Of a stretch of 64,000 nt of DNA, positions 27,224-36,186 are shown in pieces. The notes under the pieces are model-generated. The model was given only the letters and a program-made list of their open reading frames with translations, had not been told where the DNA came from and did not search any database. Location of the stretch: the NCBI RefSeq assembly GCF_009766095.1, contig NZ_LMUD01000023.1, positions 90,138-154,137 on the forward strand. Reading direction: 5' to 3'. Each line of letters begins with the position of its first letter. Positions within the stretch are counted from its first letter, which is position 1. A program made the position numbers and the translations under genes. The DNA is from Granulicella sp. S190 (lineage in GTDB: Bacteria; Acidobacteriota; Terriglobia; Terriglobales; Acidobacteriaceae).

Positions 27224-27883
27224 TCATAGTTTGAGACTAGCCACAATATCGTGATGCATTGCATAGTGAACCAGATCCGCGATGGATTTGAAATTCAGCT
27301 TTCGGTTGATATTGATGCGGTGACACTCCGCAGTACGAACACTGATCTTCAGCTCATTCGCTACTTCACGACTAGTCATACCCGTCGCAAGCAGCGCAAT
27401 AATCTCCTCCTCTCTTCGCGTAAGAGGTGAAGCGAGCCTGGACATTGGCGTCTGCGCATCTTGAATACGGCCCGTCGTAGAAAATCGACGTGAAACATCT
27501 TGTGAAAAAAAGGAGCGGCCCCGTGAGACCGCCTTGACTGCTTCGACTAAGTCTTGTTCCGCATCGCTCTTAAATACCAGTGCAGAAGCGCCGCTACCGA
27601 GCAATTGCAGAAGAATTGCATCCGAGTCATGCATCGTGAGGAATATGACGCGGGTTGCAGCAGAAAGGCGATTCAGTTCCAAAGATACCGAAAGACCATC
27701 CAGGCGTGGCATCGAGCAGTCAAGTATCGCGATATCTGGCTTATGTTGACAAGCAAGCCGAATTGCTTCGATCCCGTCAGCTGCTTCGCCAATAACATGC
27801 CAGTCGCTCTCTACCGAAAGTAGATCGCGTATTCCTCTCCGAATCAGTTTATGGTCGTCGGCGATCAAAATGCGGAGTGTCAT
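27224..27883 (-). CDS. NarL/LuxR-family response regulator
   Basis: A 219-residue regulator. The receiver domain (about 1-120) has the acidic pocket DD at residues 9-10, phospho-acceptor Asp55 (AILDCSMPRLD), and the conserved Thr and Lys in FLTMHDSD and VFKSDAEQ. A LuxR-type helix-turn-helix occupies about 155-210 (LTRREEEIIALLATGMTSREVANELKIS). The ATG has AGGAGG just upstream and lies inside the 3' end of the kinase gene (35-base overlap), so it is translationally coupled to it. The pair is divergent from the TonB receptor gene, a plausible target. Confidence 0.93.
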   Translation of the reverse strand: MTLRILIADDHKLIRRGIRDLLSVESDWHVIGEAADGIEAIRLACQHKPDIAILDCSMPRLDGLSVSLELNRLSAATRVIFLTMHDSDAILLQLLGSGASALVFKSDAEQDLVEAVKAVSRGRSFFSQDVSRRFSTTGRIQDAQTPMSRLASPLTRREEEIIALLATGMTSREVANELKISVRTAECHRININRKLNFKSIADLVHYAMHHDIVASLKL

Positions 27884-28982
27884 AATGTCTCCTCCTTTCG
27901 AGGTCGATGGGCAGGCTGGCCGAAATCGTCAGACCGTTCTTCCGATGTTGCACTTCTAGAGCGCCACCGAGTTGGTTGAGGCGCTCCCGCATCCCTTCAA
28001 TCCCCGTACCAGAAGACCTACGAGGAACACCCGGCGAGTCTTTGTCATGATCTCCAATCTCTTCGTTTGCCATCGTCAGCTTGAGCCAGTTGGAGTGCCA
28101 CTGCAGCGAGACACGAACCCGTAGGCTGTGAGAGTGTCTGAGTGTATTAGCAAGCCCCTCTTGCACAATTCTGTAAAGAGTCGCTTCTACTTCGCTCGGC
28201 AGTGAGCCAAGATCCCCGCACAGCGAGAGTTCCACGTCCACTCCGCTTCGGTCCTGAAAGCCCTGAGTAAGGTCTTCGATCGCGGATGCCAGATCCGCTT
28301 CGTACAGAAAAGGCGGATGTAAAAGATACGACGCACTGCGAATCTTCTCCGAACACTCCTGAGCAAGCTGCCGCGAATACTCAACTAACTCCCTAAGAGG
28401 CTCCTCGCCACCCTCCACCAAACGTGTCAGCCTGTTCAGGTTCCAATTCAAGGCAGCCAGTTCCTGTGAGGTGGAGTCGTGTAAATCTCGCGCGATGCGT
28501 CGCCGCTCTTCCTGTTGAATGATGTCGATCTTCCCGGCTATATGGCGAGACGCATGAACGCTTCTATTGCGTTCGGTAATGTCCTGATACAGTCCGTACA
28601 CCCCCATCACCTGACCGTTCACGATGAGCGGCACCCCGTAGATTTCAACGTCTACGATCATGCCGTTCTTCTGTCGTCTCTGAGTAACGCAATGGGTGTG
28701 GGTCCCTTGCATCACAAGCCTGGTTAGCCGGGCAGCCTCCTCAGCAAAACGAGGCGTACTGATGAGATCGTCTAGAGTTGAGGCGGCGAGCTCTTCTGAG
28801 CTGTATTTGAAGAGACGCTGAAATGCAGGGTTGCAGAGTGCATAGCGATGAAAGGAATCTAGTACGACGATTGCAATTGGACTGTTTTCTATAAGCGCAT
28901 GGAGATAAATAGAAGAACAACCGCTATCGTCTTGAGAAAATGAGGCCCCCAGATGGGCTTGAAGATACTCGCTTCCTTGCAT
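27849..28982 (-). CDS. PAS-domain sensor histidine kinase (NarX/DegS class)
   Basis: A 377-residue soluble kinase with no membrane segment. A PAS domain lies at about 25-140 (ENSPIAIVVLDSFHRYALCNPAFQRLFKYSSEEL ... GVYGLYQDITER). The HisKA_3 dimerisation box carries phospho-acceptor His168 in RRIARDLHDSTSQELAALNW, and the HATPase domain has the N box (IVQEGLANTLRHSHS) and GTGIEGMRERL. GGAGG lies five bases before the ATG. It overlaps the regulator gene by 35 bases, and the two form a cytosolic two-component system. The signal is not evident; a PAS ligand such as redox or a small molecule is inferred. Confidence 0.92.
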   Translation of the reverse strand: MQGSEYLQAHLGASFSQDDSGCSSIYLHALIENSPIAIVVLDSFHRYALCNPAFQRLFKYSSEELAASTLDDLISTPRFAEEAARLTRLVMQGTHTHCVTQRRQKNGMIVDVEIYGVPLIVNGQVMGVYGLYQDITERNRSVHASRHIAGKIDIIQQEERRRIARDLHDSTSQELAALNWNLNRLTRLVEGGEEPLRELVEYSRQLAQECSEKIRSASYLLHPPFLYEADLASAIEDLTQGFQDRSGVDVELSLCGDLGSLPSEVEATLYRIVQEGLANTLRHSHSLRVRVSLQWHSNWLKLTMANEEIGDHDKDSPGVPRRSSGTGIEGMRERLNQLGGALEVQHRKNGLTISASLPIDLERRRHYDTPHFDRRRP

Positions 28983-29597
28983 CGTTACCTCCCCTTGCAG
29001 TCAGCAATAAATAAGGCGGTTCGGAATAAGCTAAAGCTACCTATCTAGCCAAATAAGCTGGATGAGAATGAGATCAAATTGGGCTAGAGCTTTCACAGAA
29101 GCTCGACATCTTTATGTCAATGACGGGAGATATCTAAATATATCAAATACTAGATCCGATGATAAGACCGCAAACTCATCCGAGCTTCCGGACGCTCTAA
29201 GTGTCCCCGAAACAACAGCTTGCGTGGCTGCCATTTCACAAGCGATACCCCATCGATGATGACCTGCTGAAAAGCATTCGGCCCAAATCAAGATCTGCGA
29301 TTCTGGCCATGGTTGTCGATTACAAGATCCGTAGATATACGGATGCCCTCAGTACATCTACTAAGTGAATTTTACGAAAAACTGCAAAACCCGCGAATTA
29401 CATGCGTTTTCCAGTTGTTCCGTGCAATTTCGCTCGCTGTAGCCGAATAGTATCGGGTTATTCCTTCCGTGTCCGAATCTGCTTGAGTCCGCCAATCAGT
29501 GCAATCAATGCGACGAGAGACCAGTGCCGGTTTTTTTCGGAACGGCCGTCGCGATACAGCGAAACCTGCGGCAAAAAAACAATTCAGCGAGGTATGC
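28983..29597. other. Divergent control region between the two-component genes and the TonB receptor gene
   Basis: About 600 bases with AT-rich patches (for instance near 29130-29150) and no recognisable gene. A 65-codon frame at 29062 lacks a ribosome binding site and motifs. The length suggests promoters for both directions, and the adjacent regulator could bind here, but I see no clear operator repeat. Confidence 0.4.
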
Positions 29598-32500
29598 ATG
29601 TCAAAAACTATTGTCAGATTAACCCTCATCGCCCTTAGCGCTGTATTGTCCCTCTCCTCCCAAAACTCCAGTTTGGCTCAGACCCAGACTACTGGTGCCA
29701 TCAGTGGTCGTGTAACAGATACGACGGATGCGATTATCGTGAACGCAACCGTCATAGCGAAGTCAAAGGCCACCGGCGCACAAAGCTCTGCTGTCACGGA
29801 TCAAAATGGAAGCTATCGCTTTTCCCTCCTTCCTCCAGGCGCTTATGAACTTCGCTACACTGCGGCAGGTTTCAAGACAGAGCTTTCTTCGAATGTAGTG
29901 GTCACCGTAACAGAGACCAGCGTGATAAACACGAGGCTTGACACTGGACAACAACAGGAGACGGTCCAGGTGGATGCCCAGGGCGCACTTCTGCAATCGA
30001 ATAACGCAACTTTGGGAACGACCGTACAGGGTTCAACGATCCAGGCGCTTCCGCTTGCGGGCCGCAACTACACCCAGGTCCTCACGCTCTCCGGCGGTGT
30101 CGTCGGAGCTGTCAACAACGCTGCTGAGCTTGGCCGGGGAACGATCGATGTCTACGTGAATGGCGCGAGCAACATCAGCAACAATTTTGTGATGGACGGC
30201 GTAGACATTAATAACTTCGGCAGCGGGCGAGGCGGAGACTTCGTTCAACAGGGCGGAATCCCTATTCCAAGTCCGGATGCCATCGAAGAGTTTCGCATTC
30301 AAACCACACTCTACGATGCCGGCTTTGGCAGAGACGCCGGCGCCAACGTGGAAGTAGTCACCCGCTCCGGCACCAACCGCCTTCACGGATCTGCCTGGGA
30401 GTTTCTCAGAAACAATATCTTCAATGCCAACGACACCTTCTTGAAGCAGCAAGACAAGCCTCGTCCGGACCTCAAGCAAAACCAGTTCGGCGGCAGCATC
30501 GGCGGCCCCATCCTCCGCGACAAGTTTTTCTTCTTCGGCTCCTATCAGGGGACACGACAGGTCAACGGTTTAAGCTCCAGTTCTCTCGCCTCATTGAATC
30601 TTCCAAACCTTTCCAGCAATCGCACTGCCGCAAGTATTGGCGCAGCATCCTGTGGTCAATCGACAGCCAATGGTGGCGTACAGGTTGCGTGTGACGGATC
30701 CAACATCAGTCCCGTCGCCCTCAATCTCCTGAACTTGAAGAACGCCGACGGTAGCTATCTCATTCCCTCGCCAGGTACAACATCCACTTCAGGCTCCAAT
30801 CTAGCGGTCTTTAGCATTCCCGGAAGATACACAGAAGACCAGGTGCTGGCCAATCTCGACTACCAACTAACACCGAAGCATCGCCTGAGCGAGCGCTTCT
30901 TCTACTCCCGTGATCCGCAGACAGATCCATTCAGCAGCTGCAGTCCAAGCTGCCCTCCAGGATTTGCCCTCAAAACCCAGTTCACCAATGACGTGGGCTC
31001 GCTAAAGCTAACCTCTGCGCTCACCCCCTCCTTTCTCAACGAAGCCTTTGTTGCTCTCATTCGTAACACCGGCGTACTCAACAGTCAGGCGTCCATTACA
31101 GATGCGTCACTTGGGCTCACCCCTAGCGACCCTGACTTTCCTCTCCTGCCAATCATCTCCATTCAGGGATTGTTCAGTCTTGGTGGCGGTTTCAATGACT
31201 TTTCCAACTCTGCCGTCAACACATACGAAGGATCGGACCAAGTCTCCTGGAACCATGGGAAGCACACGATTCGAGCAGGCTTCGACTACGAGCGGCAACA
31301 GTTCAACTTCCACGATCCAGGTCCGCGCCGGGGCTACCTCGAATTCCTATCCTTCCCTGACTTTCTACTTGGCATGAGCGCGGCACAAAACGGAAGCAGC
31401 CAGAGTAACCTTTTTCTCAGTGAGGGCATTGCAGGCGACATCTCGAAGAACTTTACTGCCTACGACATGTCTGTCTTCGTTCAGGATGACTACAAGATCT
31501 CGTCGCGGCTTACTCTCAACGCAGGACTTCGCTGGGAGCTGAACAGCAACATCGGAGAGTCGGGCGGACGGTTGAGCAGCGTGATCCCGAGCCTGCTCAC
31601 TCCCAATGCGAACCTTACTGCGGCAGGAGATTTTGCTGGATGGGTCGTGCCGAACAACTTCGTCGGAGGAGTCCCCACGGGAGTAACTCGCCTCGGCGGT
31701 AACACCGTCACGAATGATGATCTTCCTCTGCATAACTTCGGCCCTCGCGTTGGATTTGCCTGGCTGCCCTACGCAGACGGAAAAACCTCGGTGCGTGGCG
31801 GATATGGCGTCTACTACACTCGTCCCAACGGCAACGCGACTCTTCAGGTGCTCACAGCCCCGCCCTTCGTAGGGTTTTCTACCCTCGTCGGCGGGGGGAA
31901 TGCGGCTGCGACCTTCGAGAACCCATTCAACCCTCAACCAACCCCGGGATCCTTCCCCCTACGCACTCCTACCTCGCAGAACGCTGCGACGATCATCGCT
32001 CAGAACTACGACTCTCCGATGACGCAACAGTACAACATCGACGTTCAGCAACAGCTGTCCCCTTCGACAGTCTTCGACATCGCCTATGTCGGTACGCGTA
32101 GCACCCGCCTGCTTGAGAGCCGCAACATCAACGAAGCACTCTTCGCCAGTCCGGATGCACCCATCAACGGTGTAACAACGAATACCATCGCCAACGTTTC
32201 GCAGCGTGTTCCTTACCTTGGCTTCTCGCCGGGCGGCCTGGACCGCATCGAGTCCTATGGCTTCTCGATGTACAACAGTCTTCAAATGAGCATCCGTCGC
32301 CAACTCAGTCGCGGCATCCTCGTGCAAGGTTCGTACACATGGAGCAAGGCACTCACCGATGTTCAGGGCCTCGGCACGAACGCTGTCTTTACCGGCGGCA
32401 GTGGCGACAGCAATGATTCGAACGATCGTCATCAGCGGTTTGGACCTGCGGCATTCAACCGTCCCCAGCGCCTCGTCGTCGCCTATCGCTGGGAGCTTCC

Positions 32501-33044
32501 AAAGTTGCGCAACTCGAATCTCGTCACTCGTCAGGTGGTTAACGGTTGGGCCGTCTCGGGAGTAACGACCATCCAGGCCGGCGATGCTCTGACCATCACA
32601 GACTCCACCCTGGGCTCCATCTTCGGCTCAGTTAGCTCGGCCCGTGCACAACTCTGCCCCGGGATGAGCGCAGCCAATATTCAAACTCGAGGCAGCGTCA
32701 CCAGCCGCCTTACCAACTACTTCAACACCAGCGCATTCGCTGACTCTCAAACCGGATGCGCGCTGCCCGTCATAGGTGACGGTCTCGGATACGGCAACAG
32801 CAGTGTCGGAACCGTGCGCGGCCCCAGCCAGGACAACACCGATCTCACCATCTCGCGCGACTTTGGAATCTTCGCTCCTGCAGAGCAGCGCAAGATCGAA
32901 TTCCGGGCCGAGTTCTTCAACGCCTTCAACCACGCTCAATATTCTGATCCGGCAACTGCTCTCGGACCAGGCAGCTTCGGGACGATTACTAGCAGCTCCG
33001 TTGCTCCTCGTCTCATCCAGTTCGCCTTGAAGTACCAGTTCTAG
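29598..33044 (+). CDS. Oar-like TonB-dependent receptor with carboxypeptidase-regulatory domain
   Basis: The ATG at 29598 follows GAGG and starts a signal peptide (TIVRLTLIALSAVLSLSSQNSSLAQ), giving a 1148-residue outer-membrane protein. Residues ~30-115 are a CarboxypepD_reg domain (GAISGRVTDTTDAIIVNATV ... GSYRFSLLPPGAYELRYTAAGF). The plug follows (GSTIQALPLAGRNYTQVLTLSGG, MDGVDINNFG), then a long beta-barrel ending in the aromatic C-terminus ALKYQF. This Oar-like family, enlarged in Acidobacteria, imports polymers or siderophore-like substrates. A gene for an exported acetamidase/formamidase follows at 40 bases, so they may be cotranscribed. Confidence 0.92.
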   Translation: MSKTIVRLTLIALSAVLSLSSQNSSLAQTQTTGAISGRVTDTTDAIIVNATVIAKSKATGAQSSAVTDQNGSYRFSLLPPGAYELRYTAAGFKTELSSNVVVTVTETSVINTRLDTGQQQETVQVDAQGALLQSNNATLGTTVQGSTIQALPLAGRNYTQVLTLSGGVVGAVNNAAELGRGTIDVYVNGASNISNNFVMDGVDINNFGSGRGGDFVQQGGIPIPSPDAIEEFRIQTTLYDAGFGRDAGANVEVVTRSGTNRLHGSAWEFLRNNIFNANDTFLKQQDKPRPDLKQNQFGGSIGGPILRDKFFFFGSYQGTRQVNGLSSSSLASLNLPNLSSNRTAASIGAASCGQSTANGGVQVACDGSNISPVALNLLNLKNADGSYLIPSPGTTSTSGSNLAVFSIPGRYTEDQVLANLDYQLTPKHRLSERFFYSRDPQTDPFSSCSPSCPPGFALKTQFTNDVGSLKLTSALTPSFLNEAFVALIRNTGVLNSQASITDASLGLTPSDPDFPLLPIISIQGLFSLGGGFNDFSNSAVNTYEGSDQVSWNHGKHTIRAGFDYERQQFNFHDPGPRRGYLEFLSFPDFLLGMSAAQNGSSQSNLFLSEGIAGDISKNFTAYDMSVFVQDDYKISSRLTLNAGLRWELNSNIGESGGRLSSVIPSLLTPNANLTAAGDFAGWVVPNNFVGGVPTGVTRLGGNTVTNDDLPLHNFGPRVGFAWLPYADGKTSVRGGYGVYYTRPNGNATLQVLTAPPFVGFSTLVGGGNAAATFENPFNPQPTPGSFPLRTPTSQNAATIIAQNYDSPMTQQYNIDVQQQLSPSTVFDIAYVGTRSTRLLESRNINEALFASPDAPINGVTTNTIANVSQRVPYLGFSPGGLDRIESYGFSMYNSLQMSIRRQLSRGILVQGSYTWSKALTDVQGLGTNAVFTGGSGDSNDSNDRHQRFGPAAFNRPQRLVVAYRWELPKLRNSNLVTRQVVNGWAVSGVTTIQAGDALTITDSTLGSIFGSVSSARAQLCPGMSAANIQTRGSVTSRLTNYFNTSAFADSQTGCALPVIGDGLGYGNSSVGTVRGPSQDNTDLTISRDFGIFAPAEQRKIEFRAEFFNAFNHAQYSDPATALGPGSFGTITSSSVAPRLIQFALKYQF

Positions 33045-33084
33045 TCAGCGCGCCTACCCAACCCGCTTCTAAAGGAAGATCGAA

Positions 33085-34110
33085 ATGAAGGCTTTACCTC
33101 TAGCTGTAGGCATTCTCGCGATATCGAGCTCCGTGCTCTCCCAGTCTCCAGTAAAGCAGTTGCTGGCGACACCTTCCACGGTGGTGTGGGGGTACTACTG
33201 GTCTCAGGCCCATCCCATCCTCACGGTCCACTCCGGCGACACTGTCCATATGCAGACAGTGTCGTCCTGCGGACCGCCGTCAGAGCTGATCAAGGCGGGG
33301 GTCAAAGAGCAGGACGTCCCGCAGTACTACAAAGACATCTATCAGGAGGTTAAGGATCGTGGACCCGGAGGCCACATTCTCACCGGACCAGTCGCAATTG
33401 AGGAAGCTGAGCCCGGCGATGTTCTCGAGGTGCAGATCCAAAGCATCACCATCGACACTCCATACGCCTGTAATGTCTTCGGTCCCAAGAGCGGCTTCCT
33501 CCCGGAAGACTTCCCGTATAGCAGTTACAAGATCGTTCCGCTGGATCTTGACCGTAACGTCGCGAACTTTGCCAAAGGAATTGAAATTCCTCTCCGCCCG
33601 TTCTTCGGCAGTATGGGCATTGCACCGCCTCCAGCCGCAGGCAGAATTGACAGCGCTCCGCCCGGCGAACACGCCGGCAACATGGACAACAAAGAGCTCG
33701 TCGCCGGGACGATCCTCTTCATCCCCGTGCATGCGAAGGGGGCTCTCTTCGAAGTCGGAGACGGCCACGCCGGTCAGGGAAACGGCGAAGTCGACATTAC
33801 AGCTCTTGAAACATTTCTCTCAGGCACATTCAAACTGGTTGTTCATAAAGACCGCCATCTCGATTGGCCAATGGCCGAAACTCCTACCAGCTATATCCTT
33901 ATGGGCTTCAGCCCCGATCTCGTGCAAGCCACGAAAATGGCCGTCAGGAACACCATCACCTTTCTCACGACCGAAAAACACCTTAGCCGCGATGAAGCCT
34001 ACATGCTGTCCAGCACTGCGGTTGACTTCGATATCACGGAGTTGGTCGATGGGAACGTTGGCGTTCACGCAATCGTGCCCAAGCGCCTCTTTGTCTCTTC
34101 GACACACTAG
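33085..34110 (+). CDS. Exported acetamidase/formamidase-family protein
   Basis: A 341-residue FmdA/AmdA-family amidohydrolase with a Sec signal peptide (MKALPLAVGILAISSSVLSQ), unusual for an enzyme family that is mostly cytoplasmic. The fold is indicated by HSGDTVHMQTVSSCGPPSE, GHILTGPVAIEEAEPGDVLEV, FGSMGIAPP and the metal/substrate region GDGHAGQGNGEVDITALET. Family members hydrolyse formamide or acetamide to ammonia and the acid. AAGGAAG lies before the start, 40 bases after the TonB receptor. A periplasmic product and the context suggest uptake-linked amide processing, but the substrate is unproven. Confidence 0.9.
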   Translation: MKALPLAVGILAISSSVLSQSPVKQLLATPSTVVWGYYWSQAHPILTVHSGDTVHMQTVSSCGPPSELIKAGVKEQDVPQYYKDIYQEVKDRGPGGHILTGPVAIEEAEPGDVLEVQIQSITIDTPYACNVFGPKSGFLPEDFPYSSYKIVPLDLDRNVANFAKGIEIPLRPFFGSMGIAPPPAAGRIDSAPPGEHAGNMDNKELVAGTILFIPVHAKGALFEVGDGHAGQGNGEVDITALETFLSGTFKLVVHKDRHLDWPMAETPTSYILMGFSPDLVQATKMAVRNTITFLTTEKHLSRDEAYMLSSTAVDFDITELVDGNVGVHAIVPKRLFVSSTH

Positions 34111-34393
34111 ATAGAGTAAAGGCACCCGAGAGGGTGCCCACTCAATATGGTTACAGTTACAATCCAGCGTTGTTCAGTACCGAATTATCGTAGTTTTTGA
34201 CACTCGGGTCGCCTAAAGTAAGAGGAAGATCACCGTGAAGCTTTGCGTAGGTTCGACACGGGGCGTGCGCTCTAAATTGCCCGATCCCCGATCTCCCTGG
34301 GCGATGGCTCGCCCCACAGATCAAACCACGAAGTCGTCCAAGCTCTGGCCGGCTTCGCCACCGTTGGGGACCTGTCGCTGCCTTCGATGATGA
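34111..34393. other. Gap with a short hairpin
   Basis: A perfect GGCACCC-GAGA-GGGTGCC hairpin at 34121-34138 lies just after the amidase stop codon. No T-run follows it, so it may be a weak terminator or stabiliser. The rest of the gap has no recognisable gene. Confidence 0.45.
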
Positions 34394-35908
34394 TTATGCC
34401 TTCGGTTCGTGTCCGCGTGGCCAAATATAAGTGGCGAGGGACTGCGCGGGAAGCGGCATATAAAAGGATTTGCCGTTCCAAGTTACAGCGAAATCTGTTG
34501 TGTCGGAACGATTGTTAAAGACAAGCAGGACAATGGAGTCATCAGTATTTTGGAACGCCACACTCTCGAGGCTTTGACGGCCGAGTGAGGAGAAATGGAT
34601 GTGGACAGCTCCCAGGTGAACGAACTTGCTGGCCTGAGCTAAAGCGTAGAAGTCGCCGGTGTAAGTGATCGTCGGGGGCTGTTCCTTGAAGTTGACTGTT
34701 ACGAGGCCGCGGCAAGTCCCGCAGCCACCGGCGTGAGGGTTATGATCGCTGTCAAGAATTACTCCCCATAGTGAAACTGCCTCGGCCCAGTTACGTATGC
34801 TATCGATAAGCAGATGGGTAGTGACGGCAAGTGGGCTCTCCTTTTGCCAGGTCCCGCCCGAACACTCTGTCATCCAGATGCCTTTGCTAGGAAATTTTCA
34901 TGGATCACAGATTGTGCGCTGGGATCACCGCCGTAGCAATGCATCGCGGACCCGGCAACAAAGGGGCCGGCGGAAGAGTCAGAAAGAATTTCGAGCGGAT
35001 ATTCGGGATGATCCCAGTTGTGGTCATAGGCCAGCACCTCGGTATCTAAGCCGGCCACGCGCATACCTGGGCCGAGATAGCTACCGATGAAACGCTTCTG
35101 CTGATCAGCGAGCATCAGGCTCCCAGGAAAGTCCTTGGTCTCGTGGAGTGGTTCGTTCTGAACCGAAAGATGCTTCACGGGAATACCATTCTTTTTGAAG
35201 CTTTCAAGAGAGCGGAGAAGGTAATGTGCAAAGACGGACATGGACTCTTCACGAAGAGAGCCTCCTGTCATTGAGTCATTCGTCTTCATCCATGCCGGTG
35301 CGTTCCAGGGTGTAGCCATTACGGTAATTGAGGGGTTGAGTTTGAGAGAATCGCGCATGATGGGGAAGACTGAGGCGTCGTCGTGCGCCGTGGAGAAGTG
35401 TTGAAGATCGGGGTCTTGCTGGCCTGCTGGAAGGTCGTCGTAGCTATATTGGTCGCGAGGGAGATCGGTGGAGCCGATCGGCAGTCGCACAAAGCTCAGG
35501 CCGATACCGCGACGGGGATCGAAGAGGCGTGTCATGATCTGCTGGCTCGTCGCGGGCGATGCGATCGTGCAGCAGCCACGCGGAGCCTTCGACCATGGAG
35601 ACGCCAAAGCCGTCCATGGTCTGGAAGCGCTGTTTGTCGTCGACTTCAATGATGAGCGATGTAACGGGCGTCTGCCGAGAGAATGCGACAGTGGGCTGCT
35701 GTTTGAGTGCCTCAGACAGATCGGCTGTAGTGCGGAAGGAGTGCACTGTCTGCGCGAAGCAAAGTGGGGAGATGAAAAATAACAGTGCAGCAGTGCGCAG
35801 GCGCGGAGATGTGAGCACGATAATTTCTCGATATACCTTACGAAGATGCAGTGCGAAACAGAGAACGCCCGCCATAGAACAGTATTCAGAGTGGCAAAAT
35901 GAGGACAT
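34394..35908 (-). pseudogene. GH30 glycosidase interrupted by two frameshifts
   Basis: Three frames together encode a secreted GH30 enzyme (glucosylceramidase/glucanase type). Piece 1 (35908-35444) carries a signal peptide (RTAALLFFISPLCFAQ) and the domain start (QTMDGFGVSMVEGSAWLL). Piece 2 (to 34870) contains LSFVRLPIGSTDL, VMATPWNAPAWMKTN and VQNEPL, the acid/base Glu. Piece 3 (34873-34394) has MTECSGG, the nucleophile Glu, and the C-terminal beta domain. The first shift is an extra base in the GGG at 35554-35556; the second is a missing base near 34890 that would restore NFPSKGIWMTEC. The net effect returns to the original frame. Both shifts are in short G/C runs and could be sequencing errors; otherwise the gene is inactive. 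Confidence 0.8.
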
Positions 35909-36186
35909 AGAGAAAGATTACCGAGCTATCGCGGCAATTGCGATAGCCGGGCAGACACAAGCCCATCCATTTACGACAGCTTCGACTCGTCCCCTGAGTG
36001 ATATCCGGGAGACACCGGAGCGGTCGTCTTTCAAAAAGAAGGTGCACGAAGGTGAAGGAGCGATAAGGCCTCGGTCCACCCGCACGGCAAATTCGAAGCC
36101 GGAATGCCACGGCAACGCAGACAGCGAGCACCCCAATCTGATGGAGTCCAGGGACACCTGAAGGTTGACGAGATTGCTCTTCCGCT
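35909..36186. other. Gap without recognisable gene
   Basis: Between the broken GH30 gene and the decarboxylase gene. Short frames on both strands show no motifs and no good ribosome binding site. It presumably contains the promoter for the leftward GH30 gene. Confidence 0.35.

Noticed and set aside
29062..29259. 65-codon frame between kinase and TonB receptor genes
   Set aside because: No ribosome binding site or recognisable domain; more likely part of the control region.
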